From Paraburkholderia phenoliruptrix (GTDB taxonomy: Bacteria; Pseudomonadota; Gammaproteobacteria; Burkholderiales; Burkholderiaceae), in NCBI RefSeq assembly GCF_019511605.1, contig NZ_JAEUAV010000007.1, forward strand, positions 62,001 through 126,000: a DNA stretch of 64,000 nucleotides. Reading direction: 5' to 3'. A program made the position numbers and the translations under genes. Of the stretch, positions 11,304 to 20,194 are shown piece after piece. Positions within the stretch are counted from its first letter, which is position 1, and each line of letters begins with the position of its first letter. The notes under the pieces were generated by a model. The model was not told the origin of the DNA. It saw only the letters and a program-made list of their open reading frames with translations, and ran no database searches.

Positions 11304-12638
11304 ATGCGGCGAGCTGAATCTGTTGGATCGGAAAGGGTGAGCAGGGCGGATGCGCGCGCATGGCGCGAGAGGCTGCCGCAGTTTGGGCCGCAGCAGTCCA
11401 GGCCGCAGTTAAAGCCGCAGTTCAAGCCGCAGATAAGGTCGCAGTTCACGTCGGGGCCCGCGCCGCGGTTCACCCGGCTTGCGCAGGCGGCGCGTCGTGT
11501 TGCCACGGTGTGCGCGACGCTGGCAAGCTTGTCGCCGGCTATTGCGCTTGCCCAGGTGAAGATTGGCCTCGTGCTTTCGCTGACGGGCCCTGCCGCCTCG
11601 CTCGGCATTCCTGCGCGTGATACCGCCACCATGCTGCCCAAGCAGGTCGGCGGCCAGAGCGTCGAATACATCGTGCTCGACGATGCGTCCGACACGACCC
11701 AGGCTGTGCAGGACACCAAGAAGCTGATCTCCGAAAATCACGTCGACGCGATCATCGGATCGTCCATAACGCCGAACTCGCTGGCAATGATCGACGTAGT
11801 CTCAGACGGCACCACGCCGATGATCTCGCTCGCGTCGTCGGCGAAGATTATCGAGCCCGTGGACGCCAAGCGCCGGTGGGTCTTCAAGACTCCGCAAACC
11901 GACGCAATGATGGCTTCGGCGATAGCCGAGCATGCGAGCACGCGCGGCGTGAAGACCGTTGCGTTCATCGGCCAGGCAGACGCCCTCGGCGAAACTTTCT
12001 ACGCCGAAGTCGCGAAGTTCGCGCAACTGCATCACATGGAGATGGTCGCGAGCGAGCGCTTCAATCGCACGGACCCGAGTGTGACCGGTCAGGTGCTGAA
12101 AATTCTCGCGACGCGTCCGGACGCCGTGGTGGTCGGCGCGGCCGGCACGCCCGCCGCACTGCCGCCGAAGACGCTCAGGGAACGCGGCTACAAAGGGCTG
12201 ATCTATCACAATCACGGCGTCGGCAATAACGACTTCCTGCGCGTGTGCGGCGCGGACTGCAGCGGCACTTTCCTGCCTGCGAGCCCGGTGCTGGTCGCCG
12301 CGCAATTGCCGGCGGACCATCCGGCCAAACGCCTTGCGCTCGACTACATCGCGCGCTTCGAGGCGCTGCGAGGGCCGGGCACGGTGTCGGCGTTCGGCTC
12401 GTACACATGGGACGCGGGCATGCTGCTCGAGCATGCCGTGCCTGTCGCGCTGAAGGCCGCGTCGCCAGGCACGCCGGAATTTCGCCGCGCGTTGCGCGAC
12501 GCGCTCGAAGCCACGCGCGGTCTCGCGGACACCAACGGCGTCGTGAACATGAGCGCCGCGGACCACTTGGGCCTCGACCAGCGCGCGCGCGTGATGGTCG
12601 AAATAAGAAACGGCAAATGGATCTATCAGCCGCGTTGA
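11304..12638 (+). CDS. ABC transporter substrate-binding protein, branched-chain amino acid type
   Basis: A 444-residue periplasmic binding protein of the Leu/Ile/Val type I fold. The mature domain starts near VKIGLVLSLTGPAASLG. The signal-peptide hydrophobic core (VCATLASLSPAIALA) is preceded by about 70 residues, including a Pro-Gln-rich repeat tract (PQL-KPQF-KPQI). That is far longer than a usual n-region. The start is nevertheless well supported by GAGGAG at 11293. No permease or ATPase gene is adjacent, so it is an orphan binding protein that would depend on components encoded elsewhere. The ligand could be an amino acid, amide or aromatic acid. Confidence 0.87.
   Translation: MRRAESVGSERVSRADARAWRERLPQFGPQQSRPQLKPQFKPQIRSQFTSGPAPRFTRLAQAARRVATVCATLASLSPAIALAQVKIGLVLSLTGPAASLGIPARDTATMLPKQVGGQSVEYIVLDDASDTTQAVQDTKKLISENHVDAIIGSSITPNSLAMIDVVSDGTTPMISLASSAKIIEPVDAKRRWVFKTPQTDAMMASAIAEHASTRGVKTVAFIGQADALGETFYAEVAKFAQLHHMEMVASERFNRTDPSVTGQVLKILATRPDAVVVGAAGTPAALPPKTLRERGYKGLIYHNHGVGNNDFLRVCGADCSGTFLPASPVLVAAQLPADHPAKRLALDYIARFEALRGPGTVSAFGSYTWDAGMLLEHAVPVALKAASPGTPEFRRALRDALEATRGLADTNGVVNMSAADHLGLDQRARVMVEIRNGKWIYQPR
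11377..11448 (+). repeat. Degenerate 12-bp tandem repeat coding Pro-Gln-rich tract
   Basis: Units close to GCCGCAGTTNAA recur about six times inside the binding-protein gene and encode PQ(F/L/I)K-type residues ahead of the signal peptide core. The repeat keeps the reading frame (12 bp is four codons). Confidence 0.6.
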
Positions 12639-12710
12639 GCGAGGCCGGGGCTCGGCGATCCGCCGCCCCAGCCACCCGCGCACTTACGTATGCATCCCGG
12701 ACACATCGCC

Positions 12711-13562
12711 ATGTCTCAGCAACCTCACAGTAACGACGCCTTTTACGCACATTACCGCTCGCTTCAGTTGCATCGTCGGCCACACGGCGTACTCGAAGTG
12801 GTAATGAGCGGCGAAGGCGCGAACAAAAGCGCCCTCGCCACCGCGGATGCGCGCATGCATTACGAACTCGCCGAAATCTGGCGCGACATCGACCGCGATC
12901 CCGAGACGCGCGTCGCGATCATTCGCGGCGAGGGCAAGGGTTTTTCTGCCGGCGGCGATCTGCAACTGGTCGAAGACATGGCGACCGATTTCGACGTGCG
13001 CGCCCGCGTATGGCGCGAGGCTCGCGATCTGGTCTACAACGTGATCAACTGCAGCAAGCCGATCGTCTCGGCGATGCACGGTCCCGCTGTGGGCGCCGGG
13101 CTCGTCGCGGGGCTGCTCGCGGACATTTCGATCGCAGCGAAGACGGCGCGCATCATCGACGGTCATACGCGGCTCGGCGTCGCGGCGGGCGACCATGCGG
13201 CAATCGTGTGGCCGCTTCTGTGCGGCATGGCGAAAGCCAAGTACTACCTCATGCTGTGCGAACCGGTGAGCGGTGCGGAGGCTGAGCGCATCGGGCTCGT
13301 GTCGCTTGCCGTCGACGAAAGCGATCTGCTGCCGAAGGCATTCGAGGTCGCGCAAAAGCTGGCGCACGGCTCACAAACGGCGATTCGCTGGACCAAGTAC
13401 GCGCTGAACAACTGGCTGCGCTCAGCCGGCCCGGCTTTCGATACGTCGCTGGCGCTGGAATTCATGGGCTTTGCCGGACCCGACGTGCGTGAAGGCGTGA
13501 ATTCTTTGCGCGAGCGGCGCGCGCCGGACTTTGGCGGCGCCGATCCGTGGCGCGCACGGTGA
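12711..13562 (+). CDS. Enoyl-CoA hydratase/isomerase family protein
   Basis: A 283-residue crotonase-fold protein. The CoA/oxyanion-hole segment [15 protein letters not shown] lies near residues 73-87. The second part of the hole is [19 protein letters not shown]. In place of the canonical hydratase glutamate it has [18 protein letters not shown], so the reaction may not be classic enoyl-CoA hydration. The crotonase family also includes isomerases, thioesterases and C-C lyases. An in-frame ATG at 12690 would add seven residues. Neither start has a strong ribosome binding site. It follows the orphan binding protein by about 70 bases. Confidence 0.85.
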   Translation: MSQQPHSNDAFYAHYRSLQLHRRPHGVLEVVMSGEGANKSALATADARMHYELAEIWRDIDRDPETRVAIIRGEGKGFSAGGDLQLVEDMATDFDVRARVWREARDLVYNVINCSKPIVSAMHGPAVGAGLVAGLLADISIAAKTARIIDGHTRLGVAAGDHAAIVWPLLCGMAKAKYYLMLCEPVSGAEAERIGLVSLAVDESDLLPKAFEVAQKLAHGSQTAIRWTKYALNNWLRSAGPAFDTSLALEFMGFAGPDVREGVNSLRERRAPDFGGADPWRAR

Positions 13563-13670
13563 GGGCAGCGGCGCGATCGTCGCGCGGTATGATCGGTTGC
13601 GTATGCGCGGCTCTCACAACCTTTGCACTTTTTTCCCGTGCTTTTCCGTTAATGCAGCGAGGCGACAAGC

Positions 13671-14561
13671 ATGACCGACACATCCGATTCACCTCCGCCG
13701 TTTTCCGGTTTCCCCGGTTTTCCGCCTGCTGAGATGCTCGACCGCATGTGGAGCATGATGCGCCTGTCGCCGTTCGGCTCCGCGTTTGGCGGCGCGCAGC
13801 CGGGCGCGGGGCTCGCACCGTCGCTGTCGATGATGTCCGACATGATGGCGCCGCTCACCAACGTGGAAGAACTCGACAAGCGCATTACCGACATGCGCGC
13901 CGTCGAGCAATGGCTCAAACTGAACCTGAGCATGCTGCAATCCGCGATTCAGGCGCTCGAGGTGCAGCGCGCGACGCTCGCGACGCTGCGCGCGTTCGGC
14001 GCATTCGCGCAGCAGTCGATGACGCAGCCGGGCGCCACGGGTCAGGCGCCAACGCCATCGCCCGCACCGGCGCCAGGCCCGTCGCCAGCGAGCGGTTGGC
14101 CGCATGCCGAGGCGAGCGCGTCGGCTGCCGCTTCCGGTCCGGCTGCCGCAGAGAGCGCGAACGCGCCGGAAAGCGAGAGCGACGAACAACCCGCCAGCGC
14201 CGCACCGGCATTCGACCCGACGGCATGGTGGAACCTGCTGCAATCGCAGTTCAACCAGATCGCCCAATTCGCGATGACGCAGCCGATGGCCGGCGCTGCG
14301 GACGCCGCGACAGGCGGCGCACAGGCAGGTTCAGCCGGCAACTCCGCGGACGACGCGGCCGACCTGGCCAGCGAGGCGGTAGGCGGGGCCACAGACGTGC
14401 CGCGCCCCTCGCCGGCGGACGCGGCGGCCGCCGCCGCGTCGCGTGAACCAGCTGAATCCGCCGCGAAGCGACCTGCGGCCAAACGCGCGCCGGCTGCCGC
14501 GAAGCGCACGGCGGCGGGCACCGGCAGCACTGCGCCGAAACCGCCGAAGAAGTCTTTGTAA
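13671..14561 (+). CDS. phaM: PhaM-type polyhydroxyalkanoate granule regulatory protein
   Basis: A 296-residue protein. The conserved N-terminal part (about residues 1-115) contains PPAEMLDRMWSMMRLSP and a helical segment NVEELDKRITDMRAVEQWLK. This matches PhaM, which in Ralstonia eutropha activates PHA synthase and links granules to the nucleoid. The C-terminus is Ala/Pro-rich and ends in a basic Lys-Pro-Ala tail (KRPAAKRAPAAAKR) like the DNA-binding PAKKA-type tail of PhaM. The middle (about 120-260) is low-complexity Ala/Ser/Pro. No phaC or phaA gene is in the window. Confidence 0.78.
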   Translation: MTDTSDSPPPFSGFPGFPPAEMLDRMWSMMRLSPFGSAFGGAQPGAGLAPSLSMMSDMMAPLTNVEELDKRITDMRAVEQWLKLNLSMLQSAIQALEVQRATLATLRAFGAFAQQSMTQPGATGQAPTPSPAPAPGPSPASGWPHAEASASAAASGPAAAESANAPESESDEQPASAAPAFDPTAWWNLLQSQFNQIAQFAMTQPMAGAADAATGGAQAGSAGNSADDAADLASEAVGGATDVPRPSPADAAAAAASREPAESAAKRPAAKRAPAAAKRTAAGTGSTAPKPPKKSL

Positions 14562-15147
14562 GAAGGTGCGCCAGGTGGGCGCGCGCGTCGATCGTCGGCG
14601 GCACACAACGACCGAAATCGCCGATTGTCACGGTTTTGACCCCGGTCGCGCGTCACACTCGCGGGATTGCGAATTTCATTGAGACAGGTCAATCAGGCAC
14701 CCGAATTGCGACAGTCTCCACGCGGGTTTGGAGAAGCCAGCGTGCTATCATTGCAAGGACTTTGTTTGACTTTTGGGCGCGCGCTGAAAACAACCAATCC
14801 AGCCGCCCTTGCTCCATTCGCCGCCGGCACGACCGGCGCAGGGCTGGACGGTGCGGTTTTCATCGCAAACTGGCTCGACCTCAGGCATAGGATATTCCTC
14901 ACCCACGGTTTGGCCGCGCGGCGCGTCATTCGAGCGTGGAATTCCATGTGGCCGCTCTTTACGCACGCTGCCGGACTTCTTCGCTGCCCGTGCATCCAGG
15001 CGGCCGGTTACCGCGTAAAATTGAAGGCTTGGCCGGCGAACGGCGCGGCACTTGGGCACGAGTGCGGGTGCGTTCAGTTTGTCGTCAGCAAGAGTGCTAC
15101 ACGTTGTAGTGACAGACACACAGTATGTGCAGAACAGGGGTGGGACT
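14562..15147. other. Long intergenic region upstream of the ferritin-like gene
   Basis: These 586 bases hold no recognisable gene; open frames on both strands lack family features. Two inverted repeats are visible: TCTCCA-N8-TGGAGA at 14715-14734, and CTACA-CGT-TGTAG at 15097-15109, the latter 38 bases upstream of the next start codon, where an operator or leader hairpin could lie. A non-coding RNA in this stretch cannot be excluded. Confidence 0.4.
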
Positions 15148-16020
15148 ATGAACACCATGCTTTATCCGGAACTTTATAAATCGCTCGAATCCGTTCGATG
15201 GGACATGGAGAAAGACATTCCCTGGGACAAGTTCGATCCGTCGCTCCTGACCGACGAGCAGGCCGCGACCATCAAGATGAACGCGATCACCGAATGGTCG
15301 GCATTGCCCGCCACCGAAATGTTTCTCCGCGACAACCATCACGACAGCGATTTTTCCGCGTTCATGAGCGTGTGGTTCTTCGAAGAGCAGAAGCATTCGC
15401 TGGTGCTCATGGAATACCTGCGCCGCTTCAAGCCCGAAATGTGCCCCACTGAAGAAGAGCTGCACGCTGTGCGCTTCGAGTTCGACCCGGCGCCCCCGCT
15501 CGAAACGCTGATGCTGCATTTCTGCGGCGAGATCCGCCTGAATCACTGGTATCGCCGTGCTGCCGAATGGCACACCGAGCCGGTCATCAAGCACATCTAC
15601 GAAACCATTTCGCGCGACGAAGCGCGGCATGGCGGCGCCTATCTGCGCTACATGAAGAAAGCGATGGTGCAAACCGGCGACATCGCGCGCGCGGCGTTTG
15701 CGAAGATCGGCGTGCTGATGGCGTCGGCGCGCCGTACCGAAAAGCCGCTGCATCCCACCAATCTGCACGTGAATCAGGCGCTCTTTCCGCGCGACACGAT
15801 CCAGTCGCGTCTGCCCGATCCGGAATGGCTCGAGCGTTGGCTCGACGAGCAGATCCGCTTCGACGACGGTTGGGAAAAGAAGGTGGTCGAGCGGATTCTG
15901 CACAACCTGTCGCTGCTGTTCGAGCGCACGTTCACCACGGCGCAGGAACTGAACCGCTATCGCAAGGAAGTGGTGGCGCGGCTGCAGGCCGAGCAGAATT
16001 CAGCCGGGCAGCCGGCTTGA
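15148..16020 (+). CDS. Ferritin-like di-iron protein
   Basis: A 290-residue protein starting MNTMLYPELYKSLESVRWDM. Two (E/D)ExxH motifs, FFEEQKHS near residue 77 and RDEARHGG near residue 157, with further acidic residues on helices, are the ligand pattern of ferritin-like carboxylate-bridged di-iron enzymes. That group includes acyl-ACP desaturases and ribonucleotide reductase small-subunit-like oxygenases. It is longer than ferritin (about 170) and lacks a heme-binding Met signature. A di-iron oxidase or desaturase role is an inference. The ATG at 15148 is preceded by AGGGGTGGG. The open frame extends upstream but without a matching start signal. It ends at a terminator. Confidence 0.78.
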   Translation: MNTMLYPELYKSLESVRWDMEKDIPWDKFDPSLLTDEQAATIKMNAITEWSALPATEMFLRDNHHDSDFSAFMSVWFFEEQKHSLVLMEYLRRFKPEMCPTEEELHAVRFEFDPAPPLETLMLHFCGEIRLNHWYRRAAEWHTEPVIKHIYETISRDEARHGGAYLRYMKKAMVQTGDIARAAFAKIGVLMASARRTEKPLHPTNLHVNQALFPRDTIQSRLPDPEWLERWLDEQIRFDDGWEKKVVERILHNLSLLFERTFTTAQELNRYRKEVVARLQAEQNSAGQPA

Positions 16021-16099
16021 CTGAGGTCTCGTAAATTGCGGTTCGCGGTTGCGGGCATGTTGCAAACCCCGCGCCGCCATTCGTTGAATGCTTCGAAAC

Positions 16100-16132
16100 G
16101 GCCCGGCAAGTGTAAGCTTGACGGGCCTTTCT
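16100..16132 (+). terminator. Rho-independent terminator after ferritin-like gene
   Basis: The hairpin GGCCCG-G-CAAG-loop-CTTG-A-CGGGCC is followed by TTTCT. It lies about 80 bases after the ferritin-like stop codon and before rfaE2. Confidence 0.7.
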
Positions 16133-16190
16133 GTTGATACAGCTCGCGCAGTCTTGCGACTACGCTTCTCCGGTTTTCTTCAAGTCCCTC

Positions 16191-16673
16191 ATGGCTGCCA
16201 TTTTCGAACGCAAGATTCTCACGCGCGACGCACTTGTCGCGCTGCGCCCCTCGCTGAAGGCGCCCGTTGTGTTTACAAACGGTGTATTCGACATTCTGCA
16301 TCGCGGACACGTGACCTATCTCGCCGATGCCAAAGCCGAAGGCGCCTGTCTCATCGTCGGCGTGAATAGCGACGCTTCGGTGCGCATGCTGGGCAAGGGC
16401 GACGACCGGCCGATCAACAACGAAGCCGACCGCATGGCGCTGCTCGCAGCGCTCGAAAGCGTCGATTATGTGGTTTGCTTCGGTGAGAAAACGCCGGTGG
16501 ACCTCATTTCGGCGCTGCGCCCGGACGTGCTCGTTAAGGGCGGCGACTACGATATGGATGCACTGCCGGAGTCGGCCATCGTGCGCGGCTGGGGCGGCAA
16601 GGCGTTAGCGATTCCGTTCGAGCACGACCGCTCGACTACCGCGCTGCTCAGGAAGGTTCGCACGCACGGCTGA
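16191..16673 (+). CDS. rfaE2: D-glycero-beta-D-manno-heptose 1-phosphate adenylyltransferase
   Basis: A 160-residue cytidylyltransferase-fold protein equivalent to the C-terminal domain of E. coli HldE. It makes ADP-heptose for LPS inner core from heptose 1-phosphate and ATP. The nucleotide-binding signature FTNGVFDILHRGHVTYL gives the HxGH motif (HRGH) near residue 38. Further conserved blocks are LIVGVNSDASVR and LVKGGDYD, and HDRSTTALL near the C-terminus resembles the STT loop. The kinase domain is not fused here, as usual in betaproteobacteria. The start at MAAIFERKIL is preferred, since the upstream frame runs through the terminator. Confidence 0.92.
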   Translation: MAAIFERKILTRDALVALRPSLKAPVVFTNGVFDILHRGHVTYLADAKAEGACLIVGVNSDASVRMLGKGDDRPINNEADRMALLAALESVDYVVCFGEKTPVDLISALRPDVLVKGGDYDMDALPESAIVRGWGGKALAIPFEHDRSTTALLRKVRTHG

Positions 16674-16700
16674 ATGCCGGGCGCGCGGGCTAGCGCCGCT

Positions 16701-16940
16701 TTATTGCGGCAATGCCGACGCAGCAATCGGCGCCGCCGGTGCGGGCGCGCCGACCACCGCCTGATCTCCCGCCTCGGCGGCGGTGATGGGGCGCACCTTG
16801 AGCCAGTCGGCGTGGACTTCGCGGCTCAGGTGATTCGGCTCACGTCCGCTCGCCGTGGGTGTCGGACCGAACACGCCGCGTACCGCGACGAATGCCAGAA
16901 GGTTGGCCAGAAACAAGATGGCAATCAGCCAGCGCAGCAT
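16701..16940 (-). CDS. Small membrane-anchored protein downstream of coaX
   Basis: A 79-residue protein with an N-terminal membrane segment (MLRWLIAILFLANLLAFVAV) and a short, probably periplasmic part containing EPNHLSREVHADWLKVRPI, ending in an Ala/Pro tail. The N-terminal layout resembles the anchored SPOR-domain proteins often encoded beside coaX in betaproteobacteria, but no SPOR domain follows. The frame stops 28 bases short of the rfaE2 stop codon on the opposite strand. It may be a shortened relative of that family; this is from memory of family layout. An in-frame upstream ATG near 17010 would add a charged segment. No strong ribosome binding site. Confidence 0.6.
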   Translation of the reverse strand: MLRWLIAILFLANLLAFVAVRGVFGPTPTASGREPNHLSREVHADWLKVRPITAAEAGDQAVVGAPAPAAPIAASALPQ

Positions 16941-17047
16941 TGTTTTGTTTTCCCATCCATAAGTTGATCCGTCGCCATCCGTTCGATCGCGTGCTTCGTC
17001 TGGCGCCGGCATGATAATCGACCGCGACGACAAGATGCAGCGGCGCC

Positions 17048-18040
17048 TCAGGCGCCTTGATCCGCTGCCTGCTCCGAGGCGATCAGCGCGAGCCCGGACA
17101 AGACCAGTGAATCGTGGCGAGTATGGGGCACTTTCAGCGCGCCCGCCACTTCGTCTGCCGCGCCGCCGCCGACCACGAGGCGCACCGGCACCTGCCATTC
17201 ATCCTGCAGATCGCGCCATGTCCGCTCGACGAACCCCGCTTGCGCAAGCGTGCAACCCGCGGATAGCGAACGCCGCGTATCGGTCGCGAAGAAGGGACCG
17301 CGCGGCGCGGGTTCTGTCGGGTTACCCGTGCCAGGCGCGCGGCGCATGTCAAACGGGGCGGCACTAACGCTGGCGCTTTCCGTGCCGTCAGTCGCACCGG
17401 ATGTACCGTTGCCGCCAGTCTCAGTCACACCCGCAGCGCCAACGCCGCCGCCATTCCCGGCATGGCCACCGCTTCCACTCCTGCCAAGAAGTCCGCGCGC
17501 AGCATTGGCGTCGAGCGTCGGCAATTGCGCCGTGTGCTCGCCGAGCGACCGCATCATCAGACTCCAGCCCGGCGCAATGAGTCCGCCGACGAAGCAGCCG
17601 TCCGCGCGCAACGCCTCGAGCGTGGTCGCAGTGCCGAAGGTGGCGATCAGCAGATGCTCGCCGGGAAACGCTGCGTGTGCGCCGATCATGCCGGCCCAGC
17701 GGTCGCTGCCGAGCGCATGCGGTGTCGTGTAGCTGTTGGTCACGCCGCATTGCCGCTCGCGCGCGCGGATCGTGGTCAGCGGCACACCGGGCCACTGTGC
17801 GTGGACAAGGGCCGCGATTCGCGCAGCCGCCGCGTCGCCGGCAACATTGGACAACCACGCGCTGCAAGGCGCCGGCAAACTCGCCCACTGAGCGGTTGTC
17901 TCAGCGGCCCACTCACCCGAATCGCTTTCGCCATGCGCGAGCGCCCCGGCCGCGAGATGCGTGCCGTTCGCCGCCACCATCGCCCATTTAACGCGGCTAT
18001 TGCCCGCGTCGATCAGAAGACGAGGCGCGCCGCTCGTCAT
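17048..18040 (-). CDS. coaX: Type III pantothenate kinase with glycine-rich insertion
   Basis: A 330-residue CoaX protein, which phosphorylates pantothenate in the first step of CoA synthesis. The ASKHA-fold motifs are in order: [13 protein letters not shown] (phosphate 1, residues 8-20), [12 protein letters not shown] (near 111-122), [10 protein letters not shown] (near 135-144) and [11 protein letters not shown] in the C-terminal lobe. Typical CoaX is about 250-270 residues. The excess is an insertion at about 181-246, rich in Gly, Thr, Ser and Ala, between [13 protein letters not shown] and the conserved [14 protein letters not shown]. Its ATG overlaps the birA stop codon by 4 bases, so the two are translationally coupled. 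Confidence 0.93.
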   Translation of the reverse strand: MTSGAPRLLIDAGNSRVKWAMVAANGTHLAAGALAHGESDSGEWAAETTAQWASLPAPCSAWLSNVAGDAAAARIAALVHAQWPGVPLTTIRARERQCGVTNSYTTPHALGSDRWAGMIGAHAAFPGEHLLIATFGTATTLEALRADGCFVGGLIAPGWSLMMRSLGEHTAQLPTLDANAARGLLGRSGSGGHAGNGGGVGAAGVTETGGNGTSGATDGTESASVSAAPFDMRRAPGTGNPTEPAPRGPFFATDTRRSLSAGCTLAQAGFVERTWRDLQDEWQVPVRLVVGGGAADEVAGALKVPHTRHDSLVLSGLALIASEQAADQGA

Positions 18041-18954
18041 GCGGCACCGTCGGCAAGACGCAGCGAGACGTCGCCGGTCGCAACGCTTTGCCGGCCGGCG
18101 GCGGTATCGAGCAGCAACTGGCCACGCTCGTCGACGCCCGCAGCCACTCCGCGCGTAACTTCCTCACCTTGTTCGAGCAGCACCACCTCGCGGCCCGCGT
18201 AGGCATGCATCGCGTTCCAGCGCGCCTGGAAAGGCGCGAAACCTTCCGCGCCAAAACGCTGCAAGGCGGGCTCGAGCGCGTTCAGTTCGGCGGCGAGGGT
18301 ATCGGTGAGATTGGCATTCGGCAGCGCGCGCTGCAGCGCGGTCGGCGCCGTGCCGCGCGCCTGCGGCGGCGCGTCGGCGGTGAGCGCGCCGATTTTCGCC
18401 GCAAGCTCGTCGGCGCCTTTCACATTGGTGCCGATGCCGATCACCACTGCGCTCGCGTGCTCCGTGCTCCACGCGGTTTCGATCAGAATGCCGGCGAGCT
18501 TGTCGCCTTCGAGCAGCACGTCGTTCGGCCACTTCAGCGCGATCTGGCCAGGGCCGGCGACAGGCAGCGAGCGCAGTCCGTCAACGAGCGCGACGCCCAC
18601 CGCGAGGCTCAGTCCCGCAAGCCCTTCGAGCGGACGCGGCAGCACGCAGGCGACCGAGAAGAGCAGCGCATTGCCCGGCTCCGCATACCACGGACGGCCG
18701 CGCCGGCCACGCCCGGCGGTTTGCAGGTAAGCGACCCGCACGATAGGGCGGGGCAGCGCGCCGGCGCGGCGCGGCAGCGCTTTCACGCGGGCCATCAGGT
18801 CGGCATTGGTCGAGCCGGTTTCCTCGACGATTTCAATCGGCCAGTCATGCGCGTGCGCGCCGAACAGCGTGACGGCGCGTTCACGGTCGATGCGCCAGTC
18901 GGCTGCTTGGGCGCCAGTGGCCGGAGCTTGGGGCGGAGTGCGGGAAGCGTTCAT
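18037..18954 (-). CDS. birA: Biotin--[acetyl-CoA-carboxylase] ligase, monofunctional
   Basis: A 305-residue biotin protein ligase that attaches biotin to the carrier subunit of acetyl-CoA carboxylase. Visible motifs are STNADLM (near residue 48), [11 protein letters not shown] (near 78-88, biotinyl-AMP loop), KWPNDVLL (near 143-150) and GILIETAW with the conserved IGIGTNV. The N-terminal region lacks the DNA-binding winged helix of E. coli BirA, so it is unlikely to repress biotin genes. A TACAAT box lies 8-13 bases before the ATG, implying a very short or absent leader. It overlaps coaX by ATGA. Confidence 0.93.
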   Translation of the reverse strand: MNASRTPPQAPATGAQAADWRIDRERAVTLFGAHAHDWPIEIVEETGSTNADLMARVKALPRRAGALPRPIVRVAYLQTAGRGRRGRPWYAEPGNALLFSVACVLPRPLEGLAGLSLAVGVALVDGLRSLPVAGPGQIALKWPNDVLLEGDKLAGILIETAWSTEHASAVVIGIGTNVKGADELAAKIGALTADAPPQARGTAPTALQRALPNANLTDTLAAELNALEPALQRFGAEGFAPFQARWNAMHAYAGREVVLLEQGEEVTRGVAAGVDERGQLLLDTAAGRQSVATGDVSLRLADGAA

Positions 18955-18961
18955 GCTCCGT

Positions 18962-19026
18962 ATTGTAGCGACAGCCCACCGCGCGAGGCCGCCTGCACGG
19001 TCGATTCACTGCGCCTTCGTTACAAT
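18962..19026. promoter_or_regulatory. Back-to-back -10 elements between birA and the Mla-like operon
   Basis: TACAAT occurs on the minus strand at 18962-18967 (towards birA) and on the plus strand at 19021-19026 (towards the permease gene). No good -35 TTGACA partner is seen for either. Both sit very close to the annotated start codons. Confidence 0.45.
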
Positions 19027-20194
19027 GGCCGCTAATCCGATAACCAGATTGCAACGATCCTTGAACTACGACACTCCGCCCGGCCTCGAAGTCGCGGCCG
19101 GCAGCCAAGGCAAGATCGTCCGGCTCTCGGGCCAGTGGACGGCGCTCGCGCTCGCGCGCGACCGCGCAACCGGGCACGTGATCCCGCAGTTGCGCTCGCT
19201 CGAGGGCGCCGAAGGCATCGGCCAATGGGACCTGTCGCGTATCGACCGGATGGACCACGTGGGAGGCCAGGCGCTGTGGCGCGTGTGGGGCCACAGAATG
19301 CCGCCCGACACAGAGCTCACCGCCACGCAGCGCGACATTTTCGAGCGCATCGCGTTGCTCGACACGGTGCGCGAAACCGCTGAACCCGTGGTCAGGTTCG
19401 ATCCGCTCACGCGGCTCGGGCTCGGCATCTTTTCGTTTTTCGAGCATCTGTATGGCGGCGTGGCGATGCTTGGGCGCGTGGTGCTCGACCTGCTCGCAAT
19501 CGCGCGCAAGCCGGCCATCACGCCGTGGACCGAAATCTCGGCCAACATCTACAACGCCGGCACGAGAGCGCTGCCGATCACCGCGCTCGTCGCATTCCTG
19601 ATCGGCATCGTGCTGAGCTACCTGTCCGCGCAGCAATTGCGGCTCTTTGGCGCGAATCAGTACATCGTGAATATTCTCGGGCTTTCGGTGATCCGCGAAC
19701 TCGGGCCGGTGCTTTCGGCGATTCTCGTGGCGGGCCGCTCGGGCTCGGCAATCACCGCGCAGATCGGCGTGATGCGCGTGACCGAGGAGCTCGACGCCAT
19801 GCGCGTGATGGGCATTCCGCACGGCCTGCGGCTCATTTTGCCGCGCGTGGTCGCGCTCGGCGTGGCCATGCCGCTGCTCGTCATGTGGACCAACATCATT
19901 GCGTTGACGGGCGGCGCGGTCGCCGCGAAGATCGTGCTTGGCATCGACATGAGCTACTTCGCACGCGCGCTGCCGGGTGTGGTGCCTGTCGCGAATCTGT
20001 GGATCGGGCTCGGCAAGGGCGTCGCCTTCGGCATGCTGATCGCGATTGTCGGCTGCCACTTCGGCTTTCGCATCAAGGCCAATTCCCAGAGCCTCGGCGA
20101 AGGCACGACGACCTCGGTCGTCACGTCGATTACGATCGTGATTCTCGCGGACGCCGTGTTCGCAATCCTCTTTCAGGACGTGGGACTCGGATGA
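19025..20194 (+). CDS. MlaE-like ABC transporter permease with N-terminal STAS-like domain
   Basis: A 389-residue inner-membrane permease for a lipid (MCE-type) transporter. Residues about 15-110 form a soluble STAS-like domain (KIVRLSGQWTALALARDRA), which can replace the separate MlaB protein. The rest is the MlaE fold with about five membrane helices and the conserved GPVLSAILVAGRSGSAITAQIG. The ATG at 19025 overlaps a TACAAT -10-like box (19021-19026). If that promoter is real, translation probably starts at the in-frame TTG at 19061 (LNYDTPPGLEV). Its stop overlaps the ATPase start by ATGA. Confidence 0.9.
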   Translation: MAANPITRLQRSLNYDTPPGLEVAAGSQGKIVRLSGQWTALALARDRATGHVIPQLRSLEGAEGIGQWDLSRIDRMDHVGGQALWRVWGHRMPPDTELTATQRDIFERIALLDTVRETAEPVVRFDPLTRLGLGIFSFFEHLYGGVAMLGRVVLDLLAIARKPAITPWTEISANIYNAGTRALPITALVAFLIGIVLSYLSAQQLRLFGANQYIVNILGLSVIRELGPVLSAILVAGRSGSAITAQIGVMRVTEELDAMRVMGIPHGLRLILPRVVALGVAMPLLVMWTNIIALTGGAVAAKIVLGIDMSYFARALPGVVPVANLWIGLGKGVAFGMLIAIVGCHFGFRIKANSQSLGEGTTTSVVTSITIVILADAVFAILFQDVGLG

